A stretch of 14,572 bases of DNA from Oscillospiraceae bacterium (lineage in GTDB: Bacteria > Bacillota > Clostridia > Oscillospirales > Ruminococcaceae). Positions within the stretch are counted from its first letter, which is position 1. The number at the start of each line of letters is the position of its first letter. The notes under the pieces were generated by a model that worked only from the letters and a program-made list of their open reading frames with translations, made no database searches and was not told the origin of the DNA. Shown piece by piece: positions 6,315 through 13,525 of this stretch. The stretch covers positions 1 through 14,572 of the forward strand of contig WRLS01000034.1 in assembly GCA_009776345.1 (NCBI GenBank), given 5' to 3'. Position numbers and translations under genes: made by a program.

Positions 6315-7298
6315 CGCGCTTGCGTTTAAATCCATGCCCGCTATATTGCCTGCCATAAACTCATAATATGCCTGCGCGCCAATCATTGCGGCGTTGTCGC
6401 CGCAAAGCCATATCGGGGGGATGAAAAGCTCAAGGCCGTGTTTTTTTGCCGCGTCCGTGAGCATTTCGCGCAGCAGTACATTCGCGCAGACACCGCCCGC
6501 GCACGCAAGCTTGTCCGCTTTTAGCTCCAAAGCCGCCGCGATGAATTTATCCGTGAGGATACTGCACGCCGTATACCGAAAGCTCGCCGCCATATCCGCA
6601 ACGGGAATTTGCCCGCCTTTTTGCGTTAGGTTGTGTACCCTGTTGATAAGATTGGTCTTTAAGCCCGAAAAAGAAAAATCGTAGGGGTTTTCTGTTTTCG
6701 GCCTTGGAAGCCGATATGCCGCAGGGTTTCCGCTTGCGGCGGCTTTGTCGATTTCCACGCCGCCGGGATAGCTTAGCCCCAGCACCCGCGCGGCTTTGTC
6801 AAAGGCTTCCCCCGCCGCGTCGTCGCGCGTCCTGCCGATTACGCTGAAAGCGGTGTAGCCGTCAGCCTGCACGATATGCGTATGCCCGCCGGAAACAATC
6901 AGGCACAGAAACGGCGGCTCAAGCGATGGGTGCGCGATGTAGTTTGACGCAATATGCCCACGGATATGATGCACGGGGATAAGCGGTTTTTCCGCCGCAA
7001 GGCAAAGCCCTTTTGCGAAATTCACTCCCACCAAAAGCGCCCCGATAAGCCCGGGCGCGGCGGTTACGGCTATGGCGTCTACATCGGCAAGGGCTGTACT
7101 AGATTTCTCAAGCGCCGCCGCAGTGACATCGGCGATATACTCTACATGGCGGCGTGAGGCTATTTCCGGCACCACGCCGCCGAATTTTTTGTGCTCATCA
7201 ATCTGCGAACGCACCACGGACGACAGCACCTCGCGCCCGTCCTTTACCACTGCCGCCGCGGTTTCGTCGCAGGAGGTTTCGATTGCCAGAATTTTCAT
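6285..7298 (-). CDS. tsaD: tRNA threonylcarbamoyladenosine transferase TsaD
   Basis: TsaD transfers the threonylcarbamoyl group from its adenylate onto A37 of ANN-decoding tRNAs to give t6A, working with TsaB and TsaE in the cytoplasm. The 337-residue product has the normal length and ASKHA-fold signatures: MKILAIETSCDET at the start, the metal ligands H111 and H115 in HHIRGH, SGGHTHI (136-142), CAGGVCANVLLRE (256-268), and the third ligand D301 in CGDNAAMIG. The ATG at 7298 is one base beyond the glmM stop, so translation is probably coupled. The C-terminal end DAAGFRI and the stop codon come from repeat copy D, so the true family C-terminus may have been replaced or extended by a few residues. 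Confidence 0.97.
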   Translation of the reverse strand: MKILAIETSCDETAAAVVKDGREVLSSVVRSQIDEHKKFGGVVPEIASRRHVEYIADVTAAALEKSSTALADVDAIAVTAAPGLIGALLVGVNFAKGLCLAAEKPLIPVHHIRGHIASNYIAHPSLEPPFLCLIVSGGHTHIVQADGYTAFSVIGRTRDDAAGEAFDKAARVLGLSYPGGVEIDKAAASGNPAAYRLPRPKTENPYDFSFSGLKTNLINRVHNLTQKGGQIPVADMAASFRYTACSILTDKFIAAALELKADKLACAGGVCANVLLREMLTDAAKKHGLELFIPPIWLCGDNAAMIGAQAYYEFMAGNIAGMDLNASAAADAAGFRI

Positions 7299-7299
7299 G

Positions 7300-8682
7300 C
7301 TAGATCCCCGCCGTCCTTTTCAGGCCTTCATTGTCGGACAAACATTCCCCGAGCTGCTCGGTAAGCTCCCCGCAGAGCTTTTCTATCAGCGGCTTCTCGC
7401 GGCCTTCTATCATCACGCGGATGAGCGGCTCCGTACCCGACGCGCGCACTAGGATCCTGCCGTCGATGCCAAGCTGGGCTTCCGCTTTTTTGATTATCAC
7501 TTCCGCCGCCGGGTCTGTTATCAGCGCGTGCTTCATCACATTATCGGCGCGGATGGATTTCAGCACCTGCGGGTACACGGTCATGACAGACGCAAGCCCG
7601 GACAGCTTCTCGCCGCTTTCCTTCATCACTGACAGAAGCGCAATCGCCGTGAGCTGCCCGTCGCCGGTAGTCATATGCCCGGACATAATCACATGGCCGG
7701 ATTGCTCCCCGCCCAAGGTGAAGCCGCCTGCGCGCATTTTTTCCAGCACGTAGCGGTCGCCGACTTTTGTGCGTTCAAGCTGTATGCCGTTTTCCTCAGC
7801 GAAGCGCGTCAGGCCGAGGTTGCTCATTACCGTGGCCACAAGCGTATTATTTTTCAGCGTGCCGCAGGATTTCATGTGCATGGCTAAAATCGCCATGATC
7901 TCGTCCCCGTCCACGATTCTTCCGTTTTCATCAACGGCAAGGCAGCGGTCGGCATCGCCGTCGAAGGCAATCCCCGCGTCAAAGCCGCCGTCCCTGACCG
8001 CTCCGCAAAGCCCTTCCATGCGTGTAGAGCCGCAGTTTTTGTTTATATTTATACCGTTTGGCTCACTGAAAATAATTTTTGCATCCGCGCCGAGGTTTTC
8101 CAGAAGCTTCCCCGCTGTTGCGCTTGCGCTGCCGTTTGAACAGTCTACTAAAATTTTAAGCCCCGACAGCCCGCCGGGTACAGCCGCCGCCAAATGCCCG
8201 ATATAATCGTCCCTTAACTCGGGCATATGGCGGATGCGCCCAAGCTCCCATCCCCAGCGGATTGAGTACGGCTTTACAGAATCCAGCACGATTTCCTCAA
8301 TCTCAAACTCCTCCGCGTCGGTGAGCTTAAAGCCCTCCGGCCCGAAAATTTTTATGCCGTTGTATTCATATGGGTTGTGCGACGCGGAGATCATAATGCC
8401 GCCGTCCGCGTGTTCGCGCGTAATAAGATGCGCCACAGCGGGGGTCGGCAGCGCGCCCGCTAAAATAACGTCCGCGCCCACGGAGCAAAGCCCCGAAACC
8501 ATCGCCGCCTCCAGCATATCGGATGAGATGCGCGTGTCCTTGCCGATCAGCACTGTCGGGCGCCGACCTATCCTCTCCGCCAAAACCATAGCCGCAGACC
8601 GCCCCAGGTTCATGGCAAGCGTACAGCTTATTTCTGTATTTGCGATGCCCCTTGCACCGTCAGTCCCAAAAATCCTCCCCAT
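7300..8682 (-). CDS. glmM: phosphoglucosamine mutase GlmM
   Basis: GlmM interconverts glucosamine-6-phosphate and glucosamine-1-phosphate on the way to UDP-GlcNAc for peptidoglycan. The 460-residue product has all four alpha-D-phosphohexomutase motifs: the phosphoserine loop ISASHNP (98-104, S101 phosphorylated), metal-binding DGDADR (241-246), sugar-binding GGEQSGH (324-330) and phosphate-binding RASGTEPLIR (413-422). I chose the ATG at 8682 because GGGGTG lies six bases upstream and the protein then starts MGRIFGTDGARG as in the family; an upstream in-frame ATG at 8706 has only a weak site. The usual neighbours cdaA, ybbR or glmS are absent; here it lies between ruvB and tsaD. The last ten residues exceed the usual C-terminus slightly. 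Confidence 0.97.
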   Translation of the reverse strand: MGRIFGTDGARGIANTEISCTLAMNLGRSAAMVLAERIGRRPTVLIGKDTRISSDMLEAAMVSGLCSVGADVILAGALPTPAVAHLITREHADGGIMISASHNPYEYNGIKIFGPEGFKLTDAEEFEIEEIVLDSVKPYSIRWGWELGRIRHMPELRDDYIGHLAAAVPGGLSGLKILVDCSNGSASATAGKLLENLGADAKIIFSEPNGININKNCGSTRMEGLCGAVRDGGFDAGIAFDGDADRCLAVDENGRIVDGDEIMAILAMHMKSCGTLKNNTLVATVMSNLGLTRFAEENGIQLERTKVGDRYVLEKMRAGGFTLGGEQSGHVIMSGHMTTGDGQLTAIALLSVMKESGEKLSGLASVMTVYPQVLKSIRADNVMKHALITDPAAEVIIKKAEAQLGIDGRILVRASGTEPLIRVMIEGREKPLIEKLCGELTEQLGECLSDNEGLKRTAGI

Positions 8683-8744
8683 ATACAACACCCCATTTCT
8701 ATACATAGTATTCCGTGCAGAAGATGTCCTAGTATTATTTGCAA

Positions 8745-9809
8745 CTATTCGGAAATTTCATTTTCCAGCTTTAGCTGCTCAAACTCTGATTTGCCGGTGA
8801 ATGGGATGCCCAGATGCTCATATGCCTTGCGCGTAGCCACGCGGCCGCGCGGGGTTTTGCCGACAAAGCCGATCTGCATGAGGAACGGCTCGCACACATC
8901 CTCAAGCGTCACTGCCTCCTCGCCGATTGAAGCCGCCAGCGTTTCCAGGCCTACAGGCCCGCCGCCGTAGTGGTCGATGATGGTATGGAGCATCCGCCGG
9001 TCGATTGAATCCAGCCCCAGCGCGTCAATTTCCATGCGGTCCAGCGCCGTCCGGGCGATCTTTAGCGTGATTACGCCGTCGCCCAGCACCTGCGCGAAAT
9101 CACGCACACGCTTGAGCAGCCGATTCGCGATCCTCGGCGTGCCGCGGCTTCTCCCCGCCAGCTCAATACAGCCGCTTTCATCGCAGGGTATCTGCAGCAG
9201 CCTTGCGTTGTTGCGGATGATTGTGGCGAGTTCCTGCGGCGTGTAAAGCTCCAGCCGCAGCACCACGCCGAAGCGGTCACGGAGCGGCGCGGTGAGCTGC
9301 CCCGCGCGGGTTGTCGCGCCGACAAGCGTAAAACGCGGCAGGTCGATGCGGATTGACCGCGCCGAAGGCCCCTTGCCGATTATTATATCCAGCGCGAAAT
9401 CCTCCATGGCGGGGTAAAGCACTTCCTCAACAGCGCGGGAAAGGCGGTGGATCTCGTCTATGAATAAAATATCGTTTTCCGCGAGGTTCGTCAGAAGCGC
9501 GGCAAGATCGCCCGCCTTTTCTATGGCGGGGCCGGAGGTTGTGCGGATATTTACGCCAAGCTCATTGGCGATTATATTGGAAAGCGTTGTTTTGCCCAAG
9601 CCCGGCGGGCCGTAGAGCAGAACATGGTCCAGCACTTCCCCGCGCATTTTCGCCGCCTCGATGTAAACGCTCAAATTCTCCTTGACCTTTGCCTGCCCGA
9701 TATAGCCGTCTAGGGTTTTCGGGCGCAGCGTAGGGTCAGCCTCACCGTCGCCGGGGGCGTATTCGGGGGAGATTATACGGTTTTCAAAGTCCATTTCGAT
9801 TTCCGGCAT
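8745..9809 (-). CDS. ruvB: Holliday junction branch migration helicase RuvB
   Basis: RuvB is the hexameric AAA+ motor that drives branch migration of Holliday junctions with RuvA. The 354-residue product is full length: Walker A GPPGLGKTT (67-75), Walker B DEIH (118-121), sensor 1 GATTR (164-168), LRDRF with the arginine finger region (176-180), and the C-terminal winged-helix DNA-binding domain including FLMQIGFVGKTPRGR. AAAGGTC is about ten bases before the ATG. It is downstream of ruvA in the same orientation, but four unrelated genes lie between, which is unusual because ruvA and ruvB are normally adjacent. A 62-base gap with no clear promoter separates it from glmM. Confidence 0.98.
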   Translation of the reverse strand: MPEIEMDFENRIISPEYAPGDGEADPTLRPKTLDGYIGQAKVKENLSVYIEAAKMRGEVLDHVLLYGPPGLGKTTLSNIIANELGVNIRTTSGPAIEKAGDLAALLTNLAENDILFIDEIHRLSRAVEEVLYPAMEDFALDIIIGKGPSARSIRIDLPRFTLVGATTRAGQLTAPLRDRFGVVLRLELYTPQELATIIRNNARLLQIPCDESGCIELAGRSRGTPRIANRLLKRVRDFAQVLGDGVITLKIARTALDRMEIDALGLDSIDRRMLHTIIDHYGGGPVGLETLAASIGEEAVTLEDVCEPFLMQIGFVGKTPRGRVATRKAYEHLGIPFTGKSEFEQLKLENEISE

Positions 9810-9838
9810 TATATTATTGACCTTTCGGTGGGATAAAT

Positions 9839-10483
9839 TTACTCGATGCCGGGTTCCTGCGCTATGCCGACCCAGTTTACGTTGACAGCATGAACAAAAA
9901 GCCCGTTATCCTGCGCGTGGGCAAACTCGCTCCAAACCATATCGAGGATATTATAGTAAGCCGCTTCGCTTTGCGGTTCGATCCAAATGTCGATTTGCGT
10001 GTGATAATCGGGGACCACTTTAGTGGATTTAGCGTAGACCATAACTGGGTTATACTGCGGCAAATTGTTTAGCATGAATATGGCGACGCGGTTGGCAAGC
10101 TCGGTCCAAGCCCGGGCAAGGTCAACTTCACTGCCCGGCTCGGGGAGTTCGCTTAGCTGTTTTTCAAGCTCCTCTATTCTGGAGTTTGCCCGCGCAAGCT
10201 CATTTCTCGCAAGCTCCGCCTCATTTCGGCTTTCCTCAAGCAGCCCGTGAATATCTCCATCTTGGCTACCGTTTTCTTCAGCCGCTTTTTTAAGCTCATC
10301 CCGCAGGCTTTTTATAATAGAATTTGCTTCTTTTAAATCATTTTGGCTTTCCTCCAGCAGGGAAAAAAGCTCCTGCGCGCCGCTTTGCGCATCGTCCTGC
10401 GGGGCGTTCTGTGTGCCGCCGCAGCCCGGCACAGTTAAAACAACCGCGGCAATAAATAATAGTAAGACAACATAATTTTTCAT
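9839..10483 (-). CDS. putative lipoprotein with periplasm-side coiled coil
   Basis: The function is unknown. The 214-residue product starts with a lipoprotein signal peptide: K2, a hydrophobic run V5-V18 and a lipobox VPGC with the lipidated C21. A charged linker follows, then a Glu/Lys/Asn-rich coiled-coil region (about 37-115). This region holds two related segments beginning LLEES, at 42-55 and 81-100, that look like an internal duplication. The last 95 residues form a compact, aromatic-rich domain (about 120-214, ending VNVNWVGIAQEPGIE) that I cannot match. AGGGGGC lies before the ATG. It ends 29 bases before ruvB starts, so it is in the ruv transcription unit although an exported lipoprotein has no obvious role in recombination. 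Its composition is intermediate (32 of 60 bases G or C at 10141-10200). Confidence 0.8.
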   Translation of the reverse strand: MKNYVVLLLFIAAVVLTVPGCGGTQNAPQDDAQSGAQELFSLLEESQNDLKEANSIIKSLRDELKKAAEENGSQDGDIHGLLEESRNEAELARNELARANSRIEELEKQLSELPEPGSEVDLARAWTELANRVAIFMLNNLPQYNPVMVYAKSTKVVPDYHTQIDIWIEPQSEAAYYNILDMVWSEFAHAQDNGLFVHAVNVNWVGIAQEPGIE

Positions 10484-10503
10484 CTTTACGCCCCCTTAAG
10501 GCC

Positions 10504-10818
10504 TTAAGCTGACTGATAAATAACTTCACCTGTTTTTATGACGTGCCGGGCAAAACCGCTCGGGTCGTTCGTTGCATCAAGCAAATGCGGTTCGATGTCA
10601 AAGCTGATATTTCGTCTGAGCCTGTATAAAAGGACCTCCGTACCGTACCAATCGCCCTTGAATCCGTCTATCAGCACAGCGATATCAATATCGCTTTCTT
10701 CATGCGGAACCCCGTTGACATAAGAACCAAAGAGGATGACCGATGACGGGTTAAGTGTTATTTTGACCTTATCGGCATATTTTAAGGCTATTTCCCTAGC
10801 TTCTCTTTTATCCGGCAT
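10504..10818 (-). CDS. MNT-type minimal nucleotidyltransferase
   Basis: The 104-residue product has the polymerase-beta-like nucleotidyltransferase core: FGSYVNG (GS at 31-32), the acidic pair D43 and D45 in SDIDIAVL, and a third carboxylate likely D74 in FDIEPHLL. Such minimal nucleotidyltransferases (MNT, MntA) act as AMP-transferring antitoxins with HEPN/HepT partners, or as stand-alone enzymes. No HEPN gene is next to it, so it is either an orphan or serves another role. I chose the ATG at 10818 because GGGGGAG lies five bases upstream; a TTG twelve codons earlier (10854) lies inside the repeat next to copy E and has no such site. It follows the HD gene after a 74-base gap and precedes the lipoprotein gene by 20 bases. 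Confidence 0.85.
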   Translation of the reverse strand: MPDKREAREIALKYADKVKITLNPSSVILFGSYVNGVPHEESDIDIAVLIDGFKGDWYGTEVLLYRLRRNISFDIEPHLLDATNDPSGFARHVIKTGEVIYQSA

Positions 10819-10823
10819 AAAAA

Positions 10824-10830
10824 CTCCCCC
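10824..10830 (-). promoter_or_regulatory. ribosome binding site deciding the nucleotidyltransferase start
   Basis: GGGGGAG on the minus strand, followed by five T and the ATG at 10818. It lies inside the longer reading frame and supports the 104-residue form. Confidence 0.65.
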
Positions 10831-10844
10831 GTTTCTTGATATAT

Positions 10845-10892
10845 CCAATCTCAAATCCTGTGCCGCGAAGCGGCACCCGCAAGCGTCCTAAA
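10845..10892. repeat. dispersed element, copy E (degenerate)
   Basis: A perfect 7-bp hairpin GTGCCGC-GAA-GCGGCAC (10860-10876) is flanked on the left by CAAATCCT, corresponding on the minus strand to the AGGATTTG unit, and on the right by CCTAAA (10887-10892). It is a single end of the element with altered hairpin bases (CCTGTGCCGC instead of CCTGCGGCG). It lies immediately after the HD-gene stop codon (10893-10895) in the gap before the nucleotidyltransferase gene. Confidence 0.6.
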
Positions 10893-11513
10893 CTAACAAC
10901 TGCATAAAAACGCTTTGCCCTCTTCAAACCATTTATGGGGATGTAAAATCATTTTGTTCACAACAATATATTCCATATAAGCAAGGGATGCGGCTTTTAA
11001 AGATTGATCTAAGCCTTCTCGGACAAGCGAATAAAATGGCGGCAGCCCATCTTGATCCCACGCCAGCTTATCAGCGACAAACAACGCCATATCATACGGC
11101 GACGGATCTGCCTGTAATGTACTGTGGCAATTTACTGCCGACAATATGAGTTTATCGGTAATGCCGAAATCCTGCTCTGCAATAATTTTTGATATGCGCT
11201 GATGTAACAAAAACGGATATTTCTTTTCCGCTTCATCTATATACCAGCTGTTACGAATTGCATATGAAAGCATATCACCCGCAGTGATCACCGCGCTTAT
11301 ATCATGCAGATAACCGGATATTTCGCAAATAGCAGCGTCCAACCCATATTGAATGGCAATTGTTTTGTTCATTTTGGCGACAGCGGTAATATGCCGGGCG
11401 GTTTTCGGTTTGTTGTTTGCAAGAAGCAAAGCTTTGGCATCCGACTGAATATCCCCCGTAAAATTTGGTATTGTGATATATGAAAAATCAGATAAAACCG
11501 CACAGCTTTTCAT
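10893..11513 (-). CDS. YqeK-like HD-domain phosphohydrolase
   Basis: The 206-residue product carries an HD-superfamily metal site in YqeK-like order: H41 (RHITAV), H70-D71 (GYLHDIS), H104 (LLHQR), H130 (VNCHST) and D148 (LFVADKL). YqeK enzymes cleave diadenosine tetraphosphate symmetrically, and the ADK-W-D-xxx-GL..S..REGLDQSLKAA tail resembles them. The extra N-terminal 30 residues (start to about LLLAN) and the absence of nadD and rsfS, the usual YqeK neighbours, make a different nucleotide substrate possible. I chose the ATG at 11513: AGGGGG lies nine bases upstream and the upstream stop is two bases away, while a longer frame would overlap the QueG-like gene. It is AT-rich (22 of 60 bases G or C at 11161-11220) compared with ruvA. 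Confidence 0.8.
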   Translation of the reverse strand: MKSCAVLSDFSYITIPNFTGDIQSDAKALLLANNKPKTARHITAVAKMNKTIAIQYGLDAAICEISGYLHDISAVITAGDMLSYAIRNSWYIDEAEKKYPFLLHQRISKIIAEQDFGITDKLILSAVNCHSTLQADPSPYDMALFVADKLAWDQDGLPPFYSLVREGLDQSLKAASLAYMEYIVVNKMILHPHKWFEEGKAFLCSC

Positions 11514-11515
11514 CT

Positions 11516-12151
11516 TTATGCCCCCTGTGCCGGCCGAATGGTTAACGGGCATGACCAATAGCACTCAGTTTTACACCCTTTGCATTTTTCCCGATATATT
11601 AAGAATCTTTCCTTGCTGATTGCCCCTTTAGGGCAAGCGTTTATACATATATCGCACTCCCCGCACTCCTGCGCAATTACCGGATTTTCCTGCCAATTGC
11701 TGTCGTCAAAAGGTACATCCGTTAAAAATACCGTATACTGTATACGGCTTCCGATCCCCCGGACACTCGTAACATTATTTCTGCCATACTCCGACAAACC
11801 GCTCAGCACAGCCAGTCTTTTTATCGGCAGCCCGGTGTACAGTTTAGAAGCAAATCCCGCTTCTTTTAACGCGTTTTTAACATTAACATTCCCATTTTTA
11901 CGTTCATCGCCATCCTTGCACGGCAATACCGCAATTAAAACAGATATGTATTTTTTCGGCTCCTCCGACAATCTGCCAATCATTTTTATGCTGTGTGCAA
12001 TATCAGCTTTTTGCCTTTCGTGTACATCAGCTTTATTGTGTAAAGCCCACATATCCCCCGGCATAGCTTTTACTTTTTCAATCGAAACGCATGACCATTT
12101 TGTATATCCGTTTTTTTCAAGCAGTTTTCTTAATATTTCTATTTTTTCCAT
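11516..12151 (-). CDS. short QueG-like double [4Fe-4S] cluster protein
   Basis: The 211-residue product resembles the second half of epoxyqueuosine reductase QueG. It has GLPIKRLAVLSGLSEYGRNN (107-126), like the QueG segment before its fold core, then VFLTDVP (141-147), then a first ferredoxin-type cluster site C163-C166-C169-C173-P and a second compact site C190-C193-C197-C201-P. Full QueG is well over 300 residues and binds cobalamin; the shorter N-terminal part here makes queuosine synthesis uncertain, so it may be a separate electron-transfer or reductase family. I chose the ATG at 12151: GGGAGG is about ten bases upstream and overlaps the ruvA stop. It is AT-rich (24 of 60 bases G or C at 11881-11940; ruvA has 40 of 60 at 12481-12540), which suggests a foreign origin. 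Confidence 0.8.
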   Translation of the reverse strand: MEKIEILRKLLEKNGYTKWSCVSIEKVKAMPGDMWALHNKADVHERQKADIAHSIKMIGRLSEEPKKYISVLIAVLPCKDGDERKNGNVNVKNALKEAGFASKLYTGLPIKRLAVLSGLSEYGRNNVTSVRGIGSRIQYTVFLTDVPFDDSNWQENPVIAQECGECDICINACPKGAISKERFLIYREKCKGCKTECYWSCPLTIRPAQGA

Positions 12152-12158
12152 GTCTTTA

Positions 12159-12758
12159 TTACCTCCCGCCTGCAAGCGCCCGCAGCCCCGCCTTAATCAG
12201 CTCGTCCACCGGGGTATCCGCAGGCAGTGCGCCAACCGCGCCCGCCGCCTCCGACTGCGAATAGCCCAGCACTACAAGCGCGCTGATTGCCTCCGCCATG
12301 CTGCCCGCGCCCATTGAAACAGCGCCTGCAGGCTGGGCAAAACCGCCCTGCGCCGCGCCGCCGATTTTGTCTTTGAGTTCCAGCGCGATCCTTTGGGCGA
12401 GCTTCGCACCTACGCCCTGTGCGGCGGTGAGGGTTTTGTAGTCCCCCGATGCCACGCAGAGCGCAAAACGCTCCGGCGACATCTGCGAAAGCACGGCAAG
12501 CGCCGCCTTCGGCCCCACGCCGGTAACGCCCAGCAGCATTTTAAAGCAGCTTAGCTCCGCTTTATCCGCAAAGCCGAAAAGGTCTATCGCGCCTTCCCGC
12601 ACATGCAGGTATGTATAAAGCAGCGCTTCCTTGCCGATATCCCCCGTTTGGTTTATCGTAGACAGGCTGGTTTGGCAAAGATAAGCCACGCCGCCGCATT
12701 CTACCGCGATGCCGCCGGCGTCATAGTGGACGATTTTCCCGCGCAGGCTGTAAAACAT
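12159..12758 (-). CDS. ruvA: Holliday junction branch migration protein RuvA
   Basis: RuvA binds four-way junctions as a tetramer or octamer and loads RuvB. The 199-residue product has the normal three domains: an N-terminal OB fold (1-65, MFYSLRGKI...LFGF), two helix-hairpin-helix motifs (LLGVTGVGPKAALAVLS at about 75-91 and AAQGVGAKLAQRIALELK at about 112-129), a Gly/Ala-rich flexible linker (about 132-153) and the RuvB-binding domain III (about 154-199, AISALVVLGYSQSEA). An AGGGGC site lies nine bases before the ATG. It is preceded by the DUF6440-like gene (11 bases) and followed by the QueG-like gene rather than ruvB; its stop codon is part of the next gene's ribosome binding site. Confidence 0.97.
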   Translation of the reverse strand: MFYSLRGKIVHYDAGGIAVECGGVAYLCQTSLSTINQTGDIGKEALLYTYLHVREGAIDLFGFADKAELSCFKMLLGVTGVGPKAALAVLSQMSPERFALCVASGDYKTLTAAQGVGAKLAQRIALELKDKIGGAAQGGFAQPAGAVSMGAGSMAEAISALVVLGYSQSEAAGAVGALPADTPVDELIKAGLRALAGGR

Positions 12759-12769
12759 ACGCCATGCCC

Positions 12770-12967
12770 CTATTCCGTATAATTTGTTTCTATGAGCGGC
12801 TTGCCGTCGCGGTCCAGCAAAGGCGTAATGCCGCCGCCGAGCCCGACAGGGCAGGATAAATACAGCACGCCGGTGTTTTTGTCCTTGATGATTTTACAGG
12901 CAGTGTCAAAGCCCACCGATTCCGAAAGTATACACTCAAACCTTTTTTCTTTTTTTACTTTTGCCAT
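12770..12967 (-). CDS. DUF6440-like small protein
   Basis: This 65-residue protein of unknown function has a basic N-terminus (AKVKKEKRF), then ILSESVGFDTACKIIKDKNTGVLYLSC and GGGITPLLDRDGKP. The combination of a D..TGV.YL strand and a G-G-x-TPLLDxDGKP tail is what I know from DUF6440 proteins of Firmicutes, but I cannot run the profile. No signal peptide or membrane segment is seen. AAAGGGGA is ten bases before the ATG, and the ruvC stop codon is only two bases away, so it is translated from the ruv mRNA between ruvC and ruvA. A role in recombination is possible from context only. Confidence 0.75.
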   Translation of the reverse strand: MAKVKKEKRFECILSESVGFDTACKIIKDKNTGVLYLSCPVGLGGGITPLLDRDGKPLIETNYTE

Positions 12968-12969
12968 GA

Positions 12970-13488
12970 TTATTTTCCCCTTTGTATCATATTATATTTG
13001 CCTATTAAAGATGTGCCGCTGTGCGCGTGGCAGACAGCGATTGCAAGCGCGTCTGCGGCGTCGTCGGGTTTCGGCACGGTCTGAAGGTTCAGCAGCGTTT
13101 TTGTCATCTGCTGGACCTGGCGTTTATCTGCCTTGCCGTAACCGACTACGCTTTGCTTTACCTGCAGCGGCGTGTACTCAAAAACCCCCACGCCGTTTTT
13201 GACCGCACAGAGCAAAACCGCGCCGCGCGCGTGGGCTACATCTAAAGCGGTTTTTTGGTTCGTGGTGAAAAAAAGCTTTTCCACCGCCATTGACGCGGGG
13301 CGGTAACGCGCCAGAAGAAGCCCCAGCCCGTCATAGATAAGCTCCAGCCGCTTTTCAAAGCCCATGTCCGCGGGGGTTGTGAGCGCGCCGTAATCCACCA
13401 CGGTAAATTTGCTGCCGATATAATCCACGACCCCGTAGCCTACAATCGCGTAGCCGGGGTCTATGCCGATGATCCTTGCCGATTCCAC
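12970..13488 (-). CDS. ruvC: crossover junction endodeoxyribonuclease RuvC
   Basis: RuvC is the dimeric resolvase that nicks Holliday junctions symmetrically. The 172-residue product has the RNase-H-like fold with catalytic D10 (GIDPG), E70 (AVEKLFF), D143 and D146 (PDDAADALAIAVCH), plus the family segment TPLQVKQSVVGYGKADKRQV (106-125). The frame stays open for 44 more codons upstream (to 13620), but that extension would run through the promoter and repeat copy F and has no family similarity. I therefore chose the GTG at 13488, which has GGTGA four bases upstream and gives the usual RuvC start. A good sigma-A promoter lies 38 bases before it. Confidence 0.95.
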   Translation of the reverse strand: MESARIIGIDPGYAIVGYGVVDYIGSKFTVVDYGALTTPADMGFEKRLELIYDGLGLLLARYRPASMAVEKLFFTTNQKTALDVAHARGAVLLCAVKNGVGVFEYTPLQVKQSVVGYGKADKRQVQQMTKTLLNLQTVPKPDDAADALAIAVCHAHSGTSLIGKYNMIQRGK

Positions 13489-13525
13489 GCAATCACCACA
13501 CGCGCGTAAAATATATTGCCCCCAT

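Noticed and set aside
8705..8738. Direct repeat TAGTATT in the ruvB-glmM gap as a regulatory site
   Set aside because: The match is only seven bases in an AT-rich gap, with no dyad symmetry and no clear promoter beside it; chance is a sufficient explanation.
10504..11513. A type VII (MntA/HepT) toxin-antitoxin pair formed by the nucleotidyltransferase and its neighbour
   Set aside because: The neighbour has an HD metal-site pattern (H41, H70-D71, H104, H130, D148), not the HEPN Rx4-6H motif, so the pair is not MntA/HepT.
11580..12317. A 245-codon plus-strand frame opposite the QueG-like gene and the end of ruvA
   Set aside because: The antisense protein has no recognisable domain, while the minus strand has two Fe-S motifs and ribosome binding sites at each start. 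It is a shadow.
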